DNA from: Site-B1 sp963722665
GTDB taxonomy: Bacteria > Bacteroidota > Bacteroidia > Flavobacteriales > Flavobacteriaceae
Reading direction: 5' to 3'
Length of the DNA stretch: 64,000 nt
NCBI GenBank assembly: GCA_963722665.1
Contig: CAVRNW010000013.1
Span: 124,001-188,000, forward strand
The position numbers and the translations under genes were made by a program. The notes beneath the pieces are model-generated. The model did no database searches. It was given only the letters and a program-made list of their open reading frames with translations, and had not been told where the DNA came from. This document shows positions 30,774 through 39,743 of the stretch, in pieces. The stretch's first letter is position 1; every line of letters starts with the position of its first letter.

Positions 30774-33324
30774 TTAATTTTCTATTTTCACGAGGGACAT
30801 TTTTGAATTATATGGTCTGTTTCCTTTAGTTTTTAAAGCTTCATTAGCAGCGTTAATGCTGTCGAACTTATCATAATAGATGAAATATTTACTTGTTTTG
30901 ACGTCATAGAAATAGTCTACATCCTTACGTCCGGAGGCTACTACCTTAGTCACAAAATCATTTCGTCTTATCAATATCACTGTGTACCGCAATGATCAAG
31001 TAATAACCATTATCAACATGCTCAATGTTTTTAAGTATTTGGATGTTACTACTTTGTTCTTCTCCAAAATCAAAATCTTCAGTTTTAAATGGTTGATCAC
31101 GATACGGAGTTATTTGTTTTATGTTTAGCAACGTTACTCTGTCATTAGAATATCTATCTTCTTCATTGTCAAATGATGCACGTTTGATTCTTCGGTTTCG
31201 CTCAAATTCGGTCGCTATTTCAATATCTTTTAATCTTAATTCCAGCAATATCTTGGCTTGTGCTGCATCTATCTGTTCGGCTGTTAAACGATCAATTGTT
31301 TTATTGTAAAAGAGATAAACCTCATCCAGATAAACAGTATCAGCTTCATAGTTATTATCATATAATGTTTTTAATTCTTTAATTTCCTGATTACGCATAT
31401 TGATAACAGCATCTAAGTCAGCTATCATGGCCTTTAATATATTTTTTTCTTCAGAGATACTTTTAAAAGCCTTAGGTTCTACAACTAACCCTTGGTCACT
31501 TAAATCATTTTCTTCTTTTAAATCTATTAGATCCTGATTTTTAACCTCAAGGAGATCATCAATCTTTTTAAATAATTCGTCTTGCTTTGCTTTTGAATCT
31601 TCTGCCAGTTCTGTTAAGGTCAACATTGCCTTTCCAAATTGGTCCTTTGGATTTGTAATTAGTTCCTCCTTGGCTTTTTGTTCCTCTAAAAGCTTCGCTT
31701 GGGCTTCTGCCTCCTCTTTAGCCTTTTGTTCTTCTAACAATTTCGCTTGAGCTTCGGCTTCTTCCTTGGCTTTCTGTTCTTCTAACAGTTTTGCTTGGGC
31801 TTCAGCTTCCTCTTTAGCTTTTTGTTCTTCTAAAAGTTTAGTTTGTACGTCGGCTTCGATCTTAGCCTTTTGTTCTTCCAATAGTTTTGCCTGTACTTCA
31901 GCTTCCTCTCTAGCTTTTTGTTCTTCTAATAGTTTTGCTTGAGCCAATCTTGCTTGTTCTTGAGCTTCTGCTTTTGCCCTGGCTTCTTGAGCTAATCTTG
32001 CTTGGTCTCGTTCCTTAGCTAAACGTTCTGCCTTCAATCTGGCATTCTCTTCGTCCTTAGCTTTCTGTTCTGCTAATAGTTTTGTCTGTACTTCGGCTTT
32101 CTCTTTGGCTTTTTGTTCTTCTAACAGTTTCGCTTGAGCCTGTGCTTCGGCTTCAGCTTTCGCTTTTTGCTGAGCCAATAATTTAGCTTCAGCTTTCTGT
32201 TCTGCTAATAATTTAGCCTGTGTTTCGGCTTCTTCCTTAGTTTTTTGTTCTTCTAACCGTTTTGTTTGTGCTTGTGCTTTTCTTTCCGCAGCAATTTTTC
32301 GATTAGCTTCTGCCTGAGATTTTGATATTTTTGACTTAACCGGCTTTCTTTTAGTACTCGTTGAAATAAGTCCGCTCACTTCATCGCCGCTACTATAATC
32401 ATAAGTATCGTTGTTCTTAAATCTGTAAGCAAGTGTCACTTCATGTGAATATAAATTGCCGAAATTTGTAAATGCACCAATACCTTTTTCAATATTGTAT
32501 TCTATGGCAATTTGAGGAGTAATGTTAAGACCAATACCACCTGAAACACCATAAACTGAATTATATCCAACTTGTGCCCAAATACCTTTTGGAATGGTAA
32601 GCATTGTTATGGCAGAAACAATTGTTTTGTCTTTTTTGAATTCTGATCTTATAAGACCTGAAAATTTACTTTCATCAAAGAAACCTCTGCTATTCAGATA
32701 TCCAGTATACATGATATGCCCTTGGATGCCAAGTTCGGGATTGTCTTCCACAAGTGTAGATTCACTAAAATTGTAAACGACTAAATTGTTAACAGACACT
32801 CCAAAGTCAAAGAGTTCCAATCCAAAATTGATTCCCGGATTGATGGTTAGCAAAAAGTTTTCAGGAATATTTTGTAATGAAGGGTCATCAAAATTTGTAA
32901 CTACATTTCCTGTATTTATGCCGCTTTTATAAGCACCAATATTAAGCCCAAAAGTAAGATTGTTTTCTCTTGTCAATCTGGCGTTATATGCGAAGTTTAA
33001 AACACCTCCAAAAGTCGATAGAACACCATAATTTTGTTGAAATACGCCTATTCCAGCACCTATGTTTTCTGCAATCCTTCCATTATAACTTGCCAAATAG
33101 GTGAGGGGTGCATCGTCAAATTGTACCCATTCGCGTTTATTATATATGCTTATGTATTTATTCTGCTCCCTCACAAAACTAAAGGTTGGGTTAATGGCAT
33201 ACCGATTAAAGGTAAGCGAGTTTCTTACTGGTAAACTAAGCGAAACCACCCCATCATCTTCTTGAGCGAAGAAGAACTGAGTCGTACAGAAACATAATAG
33301 TAAAACCAATAATTGTGTTTTCAT
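30774..33324 (-). CDS. PorP/SprF-coiled coil-SPOR-like fusion protein (frameshift near 30968)
   Basis: 849 residues after removing one extra base near 30968, joining AVHSDIDK to RNDFVTKVVASGRKD. The signal peptide is followed by a PorP/SprF-type barrel (about residues 25-310: SLTFNRYAINPTFSFVREQN, WVQFDDAPLTYLASYNGR). Then come about 230 residues of Lys/Glu/Ala/Gln coiled coil (about 320-555) built on a 16-residue repeat (KLLEEQKAKEEAEAQA), which shows as a 48-bp DNA repeat at about 31680-31960. The last about 110 residues (NGYYLIIAVHSDID ... YFIYYDKFDSINAANEAL) look like a SPOR peptidoglycan-binding module. Inference: an outer-membrane partner of the adhesin that reaches down to the cell wall. 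It lies directly upstream of the giant adhesin gene. Confidence 0.85.
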
Positions 33325-33325
33325 A

Positions 33326-34780
33326 TTATTTTATTACTGTTATTGAACCCTTTCTGGTTTCGTTATCAATTGTTTGTATCACATAATAAAAGACCTGATT
33401 GATACTTGACAGATTCAAATCATTCTCTGGCCAATTATTGAGATAATTATTTGTTCGCAATACTATATTTCCATGATTGGTCATAATCATGACCTCTGTA
33501 TTTGTTCCGGCCACATAAGATTGTGGAATTACCCATGTATCATTAATTCCGTCTCCATTTGGACTAATCACATTAGGTATTTTTTCTACATCTGGAAAAG
33601 GCTCGTTTACTTCAAACAAAAATTCTCTTGAACCATTGCACCCTGAGGTTTCGGTTACGATTGTTTTATAGCTGCCAATTTCTGTAACTTCATAACTATC
33701 TTCTGAAGCTCCGGTAATTAATACATCATTGAAATACCATTTATAAATTGGATTATTTGCTGTCGTGGATACAATTACCGATAAAGTTTCTCCTTCTTGA
33801 ATTGTGTTAAATGCTGATACATTGATAGCGGCCTCAAACAGTTCACTTTCAAGCACTATTGACCCTGAAGCAGAACAATCACCCAAGTCAACCTGTACCG
33901 CATATGTGCCAGATTCATTTGCTTGATACATTTGATTTGTTGCATCCGTAATAGGTACACCATTTTTAAACCATTGATAGCTATTCCCTCCAATGGTACT
34001 TAATGTGGTCGAACCTTGACTTGGACAAAACGGATTACCTAAGCTCGACGATATGCCTGCTTCAGCTTCACCGGAAGTGACTTCGCTTATGGTAACACGG
34101 TTTGAAAATGAATCCGATGTACAGGTACCATAATTAGTTTCTACAAAATAGGTTCCTTCATTGCTAACTGATAGGGTAGGACCTTCAGCGACAAAAACAG
34201 CTGTAGTTGGTCCTGTCTCTTTATACCAATTGTAGGTGAGTGAAGGATAATTGAATGGGGAATCATTAGATCCTGTACCTGGATTATCAATGGCTAAGAG
34301 GTAACTTCCTCCGGCACAATAGGCGCCTGTTGAAACCAAGTTATTGATGGAAAATGGCGTGTCTTGTATTTTAAAGTATGCCGCAAAAGCAATCGAGTTA
34401 GAACTTGTGGCTACAGGGGCACTGCTTTTAATTCGAATTTTATAGTTTTCACCGGCAGTGGTAGTTGGTAAAGAAAAACCTAAGGTTGCAGGGGATGCTG
34501 TAACAGTACCGGGACTGGATGTAAATACAACAGCTGCGTTTGTAAAATCACCATCAGCATCAGATAATTCGATAGAGAATTGGTTTGATGCATTTAAGTT
34601 TGACACAGGAGAAAAAACAAAAGTGGTATTGTAAGTGTTAAAAGATTCACATGCACACGCCTGGCTAAATCCTAAATTAGGCGTGCCAATTACTATTTGT
34701 GCCTTAGCTTGTTCTTGAAAACCAAGAACGAAAAAACAAATTCCGAAGAAAAGGTTGCATGCAATTTTGATCCTATACAT
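33326..34780 (-). CDS. Secreted Ig-like protein with gliding-type (T9SS type B) C-terminal domain
   Basis: 484 residues. Signal peptide (ending KAQ), then repeated Ig/PKD-like modules with the recurring pattern Y-x-W-Y-K/F-x-x-x-x-x-x-ItgAsxxxYxvxexGxY (YNWYKETG, YQWFKNGVPITDA, YKWYFNDVLITGASEDSYEV). The end is a T9SS type B domain: IPNVISPNGDGINDTWVIPQ through VFYYVIQTIDNETRKGSITV. Role: exported surface protein, perhaps an adhesin subunit or partner of the giant adhesin. The stop is one base before the start of the PorP/SprF fusion gene, so the two are almost certainly co-translated from one mRNA. Intact. Confidence 0.88.
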   Translation of the reverse strand: MYRIKIACNLFFGICFFVLGFQEQAKAQIVIGTPNLGFSQACACESFNTYNTTFVFSPVSNLNASNQFSIELSDADGDFTNAAVVFTSSPGTVTASPATLGFSLPTTTAGENYKIRIKSSAPVATSSNSIAFAAYFKIQDTPFSINNLVSTGAYCAGGSYLLAIDNPGTGSNDSPFNYPSLTYNWYKETGPTTAVFVAEGPTLSVSNEGTYFVETNYGTCTSDSFSNRVTISEVTSGEAEAGISSSLGNPFCPSQGSTTLSTIGGNSYQWFKNGVPITDATNQMYQANESGTYAVQVDLGDCSASGSIVLESELFEAAINVSAFNTIQEGETLSVIVSTTANNPIYKWYFNDVLITGASEDSYEVTEIGSYKTIVTETSGCNGSREFLFEVNEPFPDVEKIPNVISPNGDGINDTWVIPQSYVAGTNTEVMIMTNHGNIVLRTNNYLNNWPENDLNLSSINQVFYYVIQTIDNETRKGSITVIK

Positions 34781-34863
34781 TTGTTTTTAATTGTAATTTT
34801 ATATTCTATAAGCTTTTTTGTTACAGATTTATGCCTTTTATATTAAAAGTCTAATTGGTTTCC

Positions 34864-36162
34864 TTAATCATTAGTGGCATAGATCTTATTGATTCTTAAT
34901 CTAAAATCCGGATATCTCGTATTACCAGAATCAATAAAGGTTTCAGAATCCGGGCCCATAGAGTATACGTTATCAAAAGCTCTATTACCATAATAGTTTT
35001 CGAGATCATCGTTATTGGAAAAACCTTTTCTGAAAATATTTCCATTGCAGTTATTGAAATATGTTTTAGTGAACTTGATCCCTTCTAAATTTTGAGCGTT
35101 TAGTTTAATCTTATCATCCAGGATTACAGCAGGATTAAATCCGGAAATCACACTTTTATTAATGGAAAATGACGACTGATTTCCAATAAATATAGCTTCG
35201 TTTACTAAACCAACTTTTATATCATAACTCAAATCATCACTGATATTCACCAAGCTTAAGTTTTCTGCATTCACAGAGGTTTGCAATTTTGAAAGATCTG
35301 CTTCTTCCTGAAGATCGTAAGCAAGTATATTCATACATTTTGATGCTTCTGAACCAGAAATATAAGGGGATTTTATTGCTAAAGAATTAGATATACTGCA
35401 TTGGACACCATAATTAAATTCAAAGTCATGAATACTGGATCTAAAAGAAACCAACTTATCTAAATTCACATTTCCACCCAGTATGCTAAAAGAGTTGCCT
35501 TCGCAATAGCTTACCATTACATTATCAATAACAGTCAGTTTTCCAACACCTGCTAATGTAAGTCCGTTAAAATATCCGTATTGTTTGGTTTTCTTACCAG
35601 CATATTCAATTCTTACATAACTTAGAATACCTGAGCTACTTTCGGAATAATTACCACCATAAGTAATATTTTTGGGAGTCGATGCCGACAACCCGTAATT
35701 TAAAGATGCCTCGCCAACAAATTTATTAATAGGAGCATCTCCAAGAATAAAGATTCCTCCCCAATCGCCCGGCTTTTTAATACTATTGCTAGATGTAAAA
35801 ATAATTGGATCTGTTGAGGAGCCAGTGGCCATTATTTTAGATCCTTTACTAATGGTCAGAGAACCCTTGGTTTTAAAATCACCCATAATGACTGTACCAG
35901 ATTCAATTGTAAGCGTTGTACTATCAGTTACAAAGACATCACCAAGCAGCAAGTAGATGTTTTTTTTGTGCAATTTTGTATCCTTAGCAATGTCGCCACT
36001 TAGTATTTCAGTAGGTTCGCCATAATCGACTTTGTTCGGTTTAAATTCAGTCCACGGGTTCAACCAGTTATCGAAACCATTTATACCCTTTTCTTGTTGA
36101 GCAAATATATTACCAGATGCAATTAAAAAAGCAAGAAGTGCTAATTGAGTAATTTTTTTCAT
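34864..36162 (-). CDS. Secreted right-handed beta-helix protein
   Basis: 432 residues from the ATG at 36162. An upstream in-frame start at 36237 would add 25 residues before an obvious signal peptide (MKKITQLALLAFLIASGNIFAQ) and is rejected. Features: IYLLLGDVFVTDSTTLTIES and GTVIMGD, SKIMATGSSTDPIIFTSS, GDWGGIFILGDAPINK, a pattern common to Bacteroidota beta-helix or pectin-lyase-fold surface proteins. No catalytic residues were recognised and no T9SS tail is seen, since it ends FRLRINKIYATND. Probably a structural surface protein. It is upstream of, and co-directional with, the adhesin locus (84 bp gap). Confidence 0.72.
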   Translation of the reverse strand: MKKITQLALLAFLIASGNIFAQQEKGINGFDNWLNPWTEFKPNKVDYGEPTEILSGDIAKDTKLHKKNIYLLLGDVFVTDSTTLTIESGTVIMGDFKTKGSLTISKGSKIMATGSSTDPIIFTSSNSIKKPGDWGGIFILGDAPINKFVGEASLNYGLSASTPKNITYGGNYSESSSGILSYVRIEYAGKKTKQYGYFNGLTLAGVGKLTVIDNVMVSYCEGNSFSILGGNVNLDKLVSFRSSIHDFEFNYGVQCSISNSLAIKSPYISGSEASKCMNILAYDLQEEADLSKLQTSVNAENLSLVNISDDLSYDIKVGLVNEAIFIGNQSSFSINKSVISGFNPAVILDDKIKLNAQNLEGIKFTKTYFNNCNGNIFRKGFSNNDDLENYYGNRAFDNVYSMGPDSETFIDSGNTRYPDFRLRINKIYATND

Positions 36163-36351
36163 GAGGTTAAGATTTAGATAGGTGAGGGGGCACCATTTTA
36201 TATACTCAAAAATATGAATATAACTTATAAAACGCAAATATTATCGACATACTGCATTAATTTATAAATATATTCCTACAATTATTATTTTTTATAGACA
36301 AAACACACCCAAAAAGTCACTATAAGCTCAATAATAATCACAAAAAAATTA

Positions 36352-36384
36352 TAAAAAAAAAGCCTCAGCAAATATGGAGAGGCC
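36352..36384 (-). terminator. Rho-independent terminator (minus strand)
   Basis: On the minus strand GCCTC pairs with GAGGC around a 12-nt loop, followed by eight T. It lies about 30 bp after the stop of the 160-residue secreted protein (36413-36895), separating that gene from the beta-helix and adhesin genes at least partly. Confidence 0.7.
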
Positions 36385-36412
36385 TTTTTTACAGGTTTTG
36401 GATGCTTAATTA

Positions 36413-36895
36413 TTAATCAACTTTAAAATCATTATATGTATGCAATGATTTTAGTGTTTCTTCATAAAATAAAATGGCTGCTATTAAATCGCGAGTTTCT
36501 GAGTATGGTAAGATCTTTCTCTGAAACTCCACGGTACTATCAAAATATTCAACTGAGGCTTCACGGCTGGCTTCTAATGCCTTTTTATTTTCCTTGGTTT
36601 CCGGAATTCCTAACGATGCCATGGTTACATCTGGTTTTGTAGCAAAAGCAATACTAGGTAAAATATTTACGATAACTTCAATTCGCTCACTATATAAAGC
36701 AAGTAAATCGCCTTTAGATTTCAAATTTAACTCATCATAAGTATGGTACTTGCTGATATAAACCTTGCCGGTAATCATTGTTATTGGAGCATTCTTTTTC
36801 TTCTTTATTTTTTTTGGAGCTTCCTCTTCCTGAGCGAAACTGACGCTTATTAACAGAAAAAAAATGACACTTAATAAAATAGGTTTTGTTTTCAT
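36413..36895 (-). CDS. Small secreted protein of unknown function
   Basis: 160 residues. A signal peptide (MKTKPILLSVIFFLLISVSFAQ) is followed by a charged, Lys-rich segment (EEEAPKKIKKKKNAP) and a helical remainder (YDELNLKSKGDLLALYSERIE..., SRETRD-type helices, FYEETLKSLHTYNDF). I do not recognise a family. It is the first minus-strand gene below the 20-bp direct-repeat array and has its own terminator, so it could be the direct target of whatever binds that array. Confidence 0.7.
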   Translation of the reverse strand: MKTKPILLSVIFFLLISVSFAQEEEAPKKIKKKKNAPITMITGKVYISKYHTYDELNLKSKGDLLALYSERIEVIVNILPSIAFATKPDVTMASLGIPETKENKKALEASREASVEYFDSTVEFQRKILPYSETRDLIAAILFYEETLKSLHTYNDFKVD

Positions 36896-37433
36896 TATAT
36901 CGTTTTTTTAAAGGGCTTTATTGAACAAATCTATACAATTTATTAAAAATATCCATGTTTTTTTTGAACTTTTTAATCCATAAAATGCACATTTTTTAGA
37001 TAAACTGCGTTTTTTATTGATAAAGTTCATATTTTAACGATGAAATGCAGTGCTGTTTTCTCTATAATTATAGGTCTCCAAAAGCCTGTTAAAATTTGGG
37101 TAGTGAGTATTTATATCATCATATCAAAAGTTATTTTTCTTTAATTCAATTCTTTCTTATAGTTCTATTAAAAGTATGGAATAGATCATTTTTTGTCAAA
37201 GTTTCATTTTAAAAATTATCATAATTCAGAGCATGATTTTATGATGCCAACCACCTACTAATTTCTTGTTTAACAGAACATAAGGCTATCATACTATATG
37301 AAAAACACATGTATTTTATCGGTATATTTTGCCAATTAAAACGCTTTATCGAAAAAATTGAGCATTCATAAGATTTTTAGTGGATACTGGTTTTTATATC
37401 AGAATTTTGAGGTAACCCTTAAATCTTAAATCA
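36896..37433. other. Divergent intergenic region with direct-repeat array
   Basis: About 540 bp between two divergent genes. Apart from the 20-bp repeat array at 36981-37060 it is AT-rich and I see no gene or hairpin in it. Nothing in 37061-37433 was recognised. Confidence 0.55.
36981..37060. promoter_or_regulatory. Four 20-bp direct repeats, candidate operator array
   Basis: Four consecutive 20-bp units start at 36981, 37001, 37021 and 37041 with TAAAATGCAC, TAAACTGCGT, TAAAGTTCAT and TGAAATGCAG, each followed by a mostly T-rich half; the first three end in GA. The shared core is AAA-n-T-G/T-C-R. A spacing of two helical turns puts all cores on one DNA face, as in arrays bound by LytTR or AraC-type regulators; AAAGTTCAT fits the published LytTR half-site pattern loosely. 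It is 86-165 bp upstream of the minus-strand gene at 36895. Confidence 0.5.
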
Positions 37434-38060
37434 ATGAAAAATTTTACTCTTCACTTTTGCCTTGTCTGCCTAATAAGTGCTAATATTTCTATTTATGCAC
37501 AAGATTCTGCAGAATTTTCAGAAAATAATTTTGAAAATATTATAGCTAACCCATTCTTCGATTACAATGAGGAACAATTAAACAATATTGATACTATTCC
37601 AGGTTTTGAATCAAAAGAGAATAAACTTAAGATCTATGGCACCATTTATAAGAGTGATGGCGTAACACCTGCAAAAGATGTGATCTTGTATATAGAGCAA
37701 GCCGATGAAAACGGTAATTTTGATGTGAGAAAGGAAAATGACAGACGCTATGTACATAATAGAGGATATATCAAGACTGATTCTAATGGCAATTATACTT
37801 TTTATACGTATGTGCCTGGAAATGACAGACGTTACAACCAAATGCAACAGCTATTTCCAATAATTAAGGAACCATCCAAACCAGAGTATGAAATTGCAAC
37901 ATTCCTTTTTGACGAGGACCCTTTGTTATCTAAACTATGTCGCAAAAGATTGACTAAAAAAGGTGATGTAACCCGAATCCTTAAATTAAAAAAGGAAGAT
38001 GGCCTGTTTGTAACCCAAAAAAACATTAGACTTCGCGAAGGAATTGCTATGGCAAATTAA
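37434..38060 (+). CDS. Intradiol dioxygenase-fold secreted protein lacking the metal histidines
   Basis: 208 residues with a signal peptide (ending IYAQ). Residues about 60-180 match the intradiol ring-cleavage dioxygenase fold as found in many Bacteroidota: LKIYGTIYKSDGVTPAKDVI, YIKTDSNGNYTFYTYVPG, then IIKEPSKPEYEIATFLFDED. In active members a P-x-HIH motif with two Fe ligands precedes the KEP segment; here that place reads MQQLFPIIKEP, so both histidines are missing. Catalysis as an Fe(III) dioxygenase is therefore unlikely. A structural or binding role in the periplasm is possible. A standalone gene between two long non-coding regions. Confidence 0.75.
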   Translation: MKNFTLHFCLVCLISANISIYAQDSAEFSENNFENIIANPFFDYNEEQLNNIDTIPGFESKENKLKIYGTIYKSDGVTPAKDVILYIEQADENGNFDVRKENDRRYVHNRGYIKTDSNGNYTFYTYVPGNDRRYNQMQQLFPIIKEPSKPEYEIATFLFDEDPLLSKLCRKRLTKKGDVTRILKLKKEDGLFVTQKNIRLREGIAMAN

Positions 38061-38536
38061 TGTTTCCTGCAGCATATTAAAAAAAACTACATATAGATTC
38101 TTCTACAATATTAATGAAGCCGCTTGTGGTTCATGAGCTCCTCTAAAACAATAATAACCTTGCGAATAAATCGAGCTATTTCACGAGATTCAAGAGCACC
38201 TATTTATCAAATAGGAGTGAAGCGAGTAATCACTCTTTTTATGCGACAAGCCTGTGGTGAGCGGAGTCGAACCATAGGAGGGAATGCATAATGCCAGCCG
38301 GCAGACAGGTGTGTGGAATGAAATTTAGTAACTTAATCTAAATTCTTTTTAAACAGATTCTTAAAAATACTGGAAAGGAAAGAAATAAGTTGTCATCGAA
38401 TTAAAATTGAATTTTCAATATAGTAGAAACCACTTCTAAAAAAAGAAAAAAACTCCCGGTAAAACTCATTAAGTAATGCTTAACTTTAATCACCAGCATA
38501 TTTTATAAGAATAAATACATCAAAAGATCAGGTTAT
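38061..38536. other. Intergenic region occupied by a dispersed repeat
   Basis: 476 bp without a gene. About 215 bp (38118-38332) is the most complete copy of the dispersed repeat. The rest upstream of the acyl-CoA dehydrogenase is AT-rich and unremarkable. Confidence 0.55.
38118..38332 (+). repeat. Dispersed intergenic repeat, copy D (most complete)
   Basis: Contains, in order, ATGAGCTCCTCTAAAACAAT, AATAACCTTG, GTGAAGCGAGTAATCACTC, TTTTTATGCGACAAGCCTGT, GAGCGGAGTCGAACCATAGG, AGGGAATGC and GTGTGTGGAATGAAA. Every block recurs in at least one other copy (A, B, E, F, G). Confidence 0.7.
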
Positions 38537-39743
38537 ATGTTACAAAATGTTTTATTAGCACGCGAAATATACGCATCAGAAGAGCATAAAATGATGCAAA
38601 AAATGATCCGGGATTTCATCAGCAAGGAAATTATTGATCAATTAGACGAATGGGAAAAAAATGGTATGGTGAGCCGAAAAATATGGGAACGTGCCGGAGA
38701 ATTGGGTTTGCTTTGTATCGATATGCCTGAACAATATGGTGGAAGTGGTTTAGATTTTAGCTTTAGCGCCTTATTCATTGAAGAATTGGCAAAAGAAGGA
38801 ATCAGCGGGCCAGGTTTTTCATTGCATTCAGATATTGTTGCTCCATATCTCTTAAAATATGGTACCGAAGCCCAAAAGCAAAAATATCTACCCATCAAAT
38901 GGCTACCGGAAAAATGATAACATCCCTTGGCATGACTGAGCCAAACTGTGGTAGTGATCTTAAAGCCATTAAGACAACAGCAGTAGATAAAGGCGACCAT
39001 TATTTGGTAAACGGACAAAAAACCTTTATTACAAATGGGTATATGAGTGATATGTCCATAGTAGCAGTAAAAACCAATACTGGAACAGACAAAGAAGGTG
39101 TGTCTTTATTGATTATGGAAAGCGATTCTGAAGGTTTTACAAAGGGCGTTCCTTTCAAGAAAATAGGAATGAAAGCTCAGGATACCTGCGAATTGTTTTT
39201 TGATAATGTAAAGGTCCCAAAAGAAAATTTACTGGGAGAAGAAGGAAGAGGTTTCAAGATAATGATGACAGAATTGGCTAGAGAGCGTTTAACAGTTGCG
39301 CTTAATGCAGTTGGTGGGGCAGAAGGTGCCATCGAAAAAACCATTGACTACACCAGTACCAGAACCGCTTTTAATCAGACCATTGCCGAATTCCAAAACA
39401 CACAATTCAAACTTGCCGAATGTGCCACTCAATTACAGGTCCATCAAGCCTTTATTGACCGCTGTACACTTTATTTTTAAGTCATAAATTAACTGCTGAA
39501 AATGCGTCCATGGCAAAGTATTCAGCAACAGAAATGCATGGTAAAGTAGTAGATGAATGCCTACAGTTGTTTGGAGGCTATGGTTATATATGGGATTATC
39601 CAATAGCGCGTATGTATGCCGATAATAGGGTAGCCAGAATTTATGCAGGAACCAATGAGATCATGAAATTATTAATTGCTCGTGGTTTGTTTAAAGAATT
39701 GTTTCAGCAAATAAAAGCATCTGGAAGAAATAGCAACAATTAA
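38537..39743 (+). CDS. Acyl-CoA dehydrogenase (two apparent frameshifts, near 38905 and 39475)
   Basis: FAD enzyme oxidising acyl-CoA to enoyl-CoA in beta-oxidation. Three frames join to 402 residues, the usual length. N-terminal helical domain (MMQKMIRDFISKEIIDQLDE, MPEQYGGSGLDFS); FAD-binding middle (ITSLGMTEPNCGSDL, YLVNGQKTFITNG); C-terminal helices (LARERLTVALNAVGGAEGA, LQLFGGYGYIWDYPIARMY, ARIYAGTNEIMK). The Glu of ARERL is where long-chain and isovaleryl-CoA dehydrogenases carry the catalytic base; the MCAD-type Glu position is Ala (IYAGT). The first break (CATCAAATGG) is cured by one more A, the second (CTTTATTTTTAAG) by one more T; both are single-base losses in homopolymers. No other fatty-acid gene is adjacent. 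Confidence 0.87.

Noticed and set aside
31676..31960. CRISPR or microsatellite from the 48-bp repeats
   Set aside because: The repeats are in frame within the PorP/SprF fusion and encode the 16-residue coiled-coil unit.
36981..37060. CRISPR array
   Set aside because: Units are contiguous 20-mers without unique spacers, and no cas genes are present.
38255..38285. Possible tRNA 3' end (GAGCGGAGTCGAACC)
   Set aside because: It resembles a tRNA arm on the minus strand but no acceptor, D or anticodon arms surround it; the same text is a block of the dispersed repeat.
38880..39480. Programmed ribosomal frameshifting in the acyl-CoA dehydrogenase
   Set aside because: Two breaks with no slippery heptamer plus pseudoknot, and similar breaks occur in many unrelated genes of the window.
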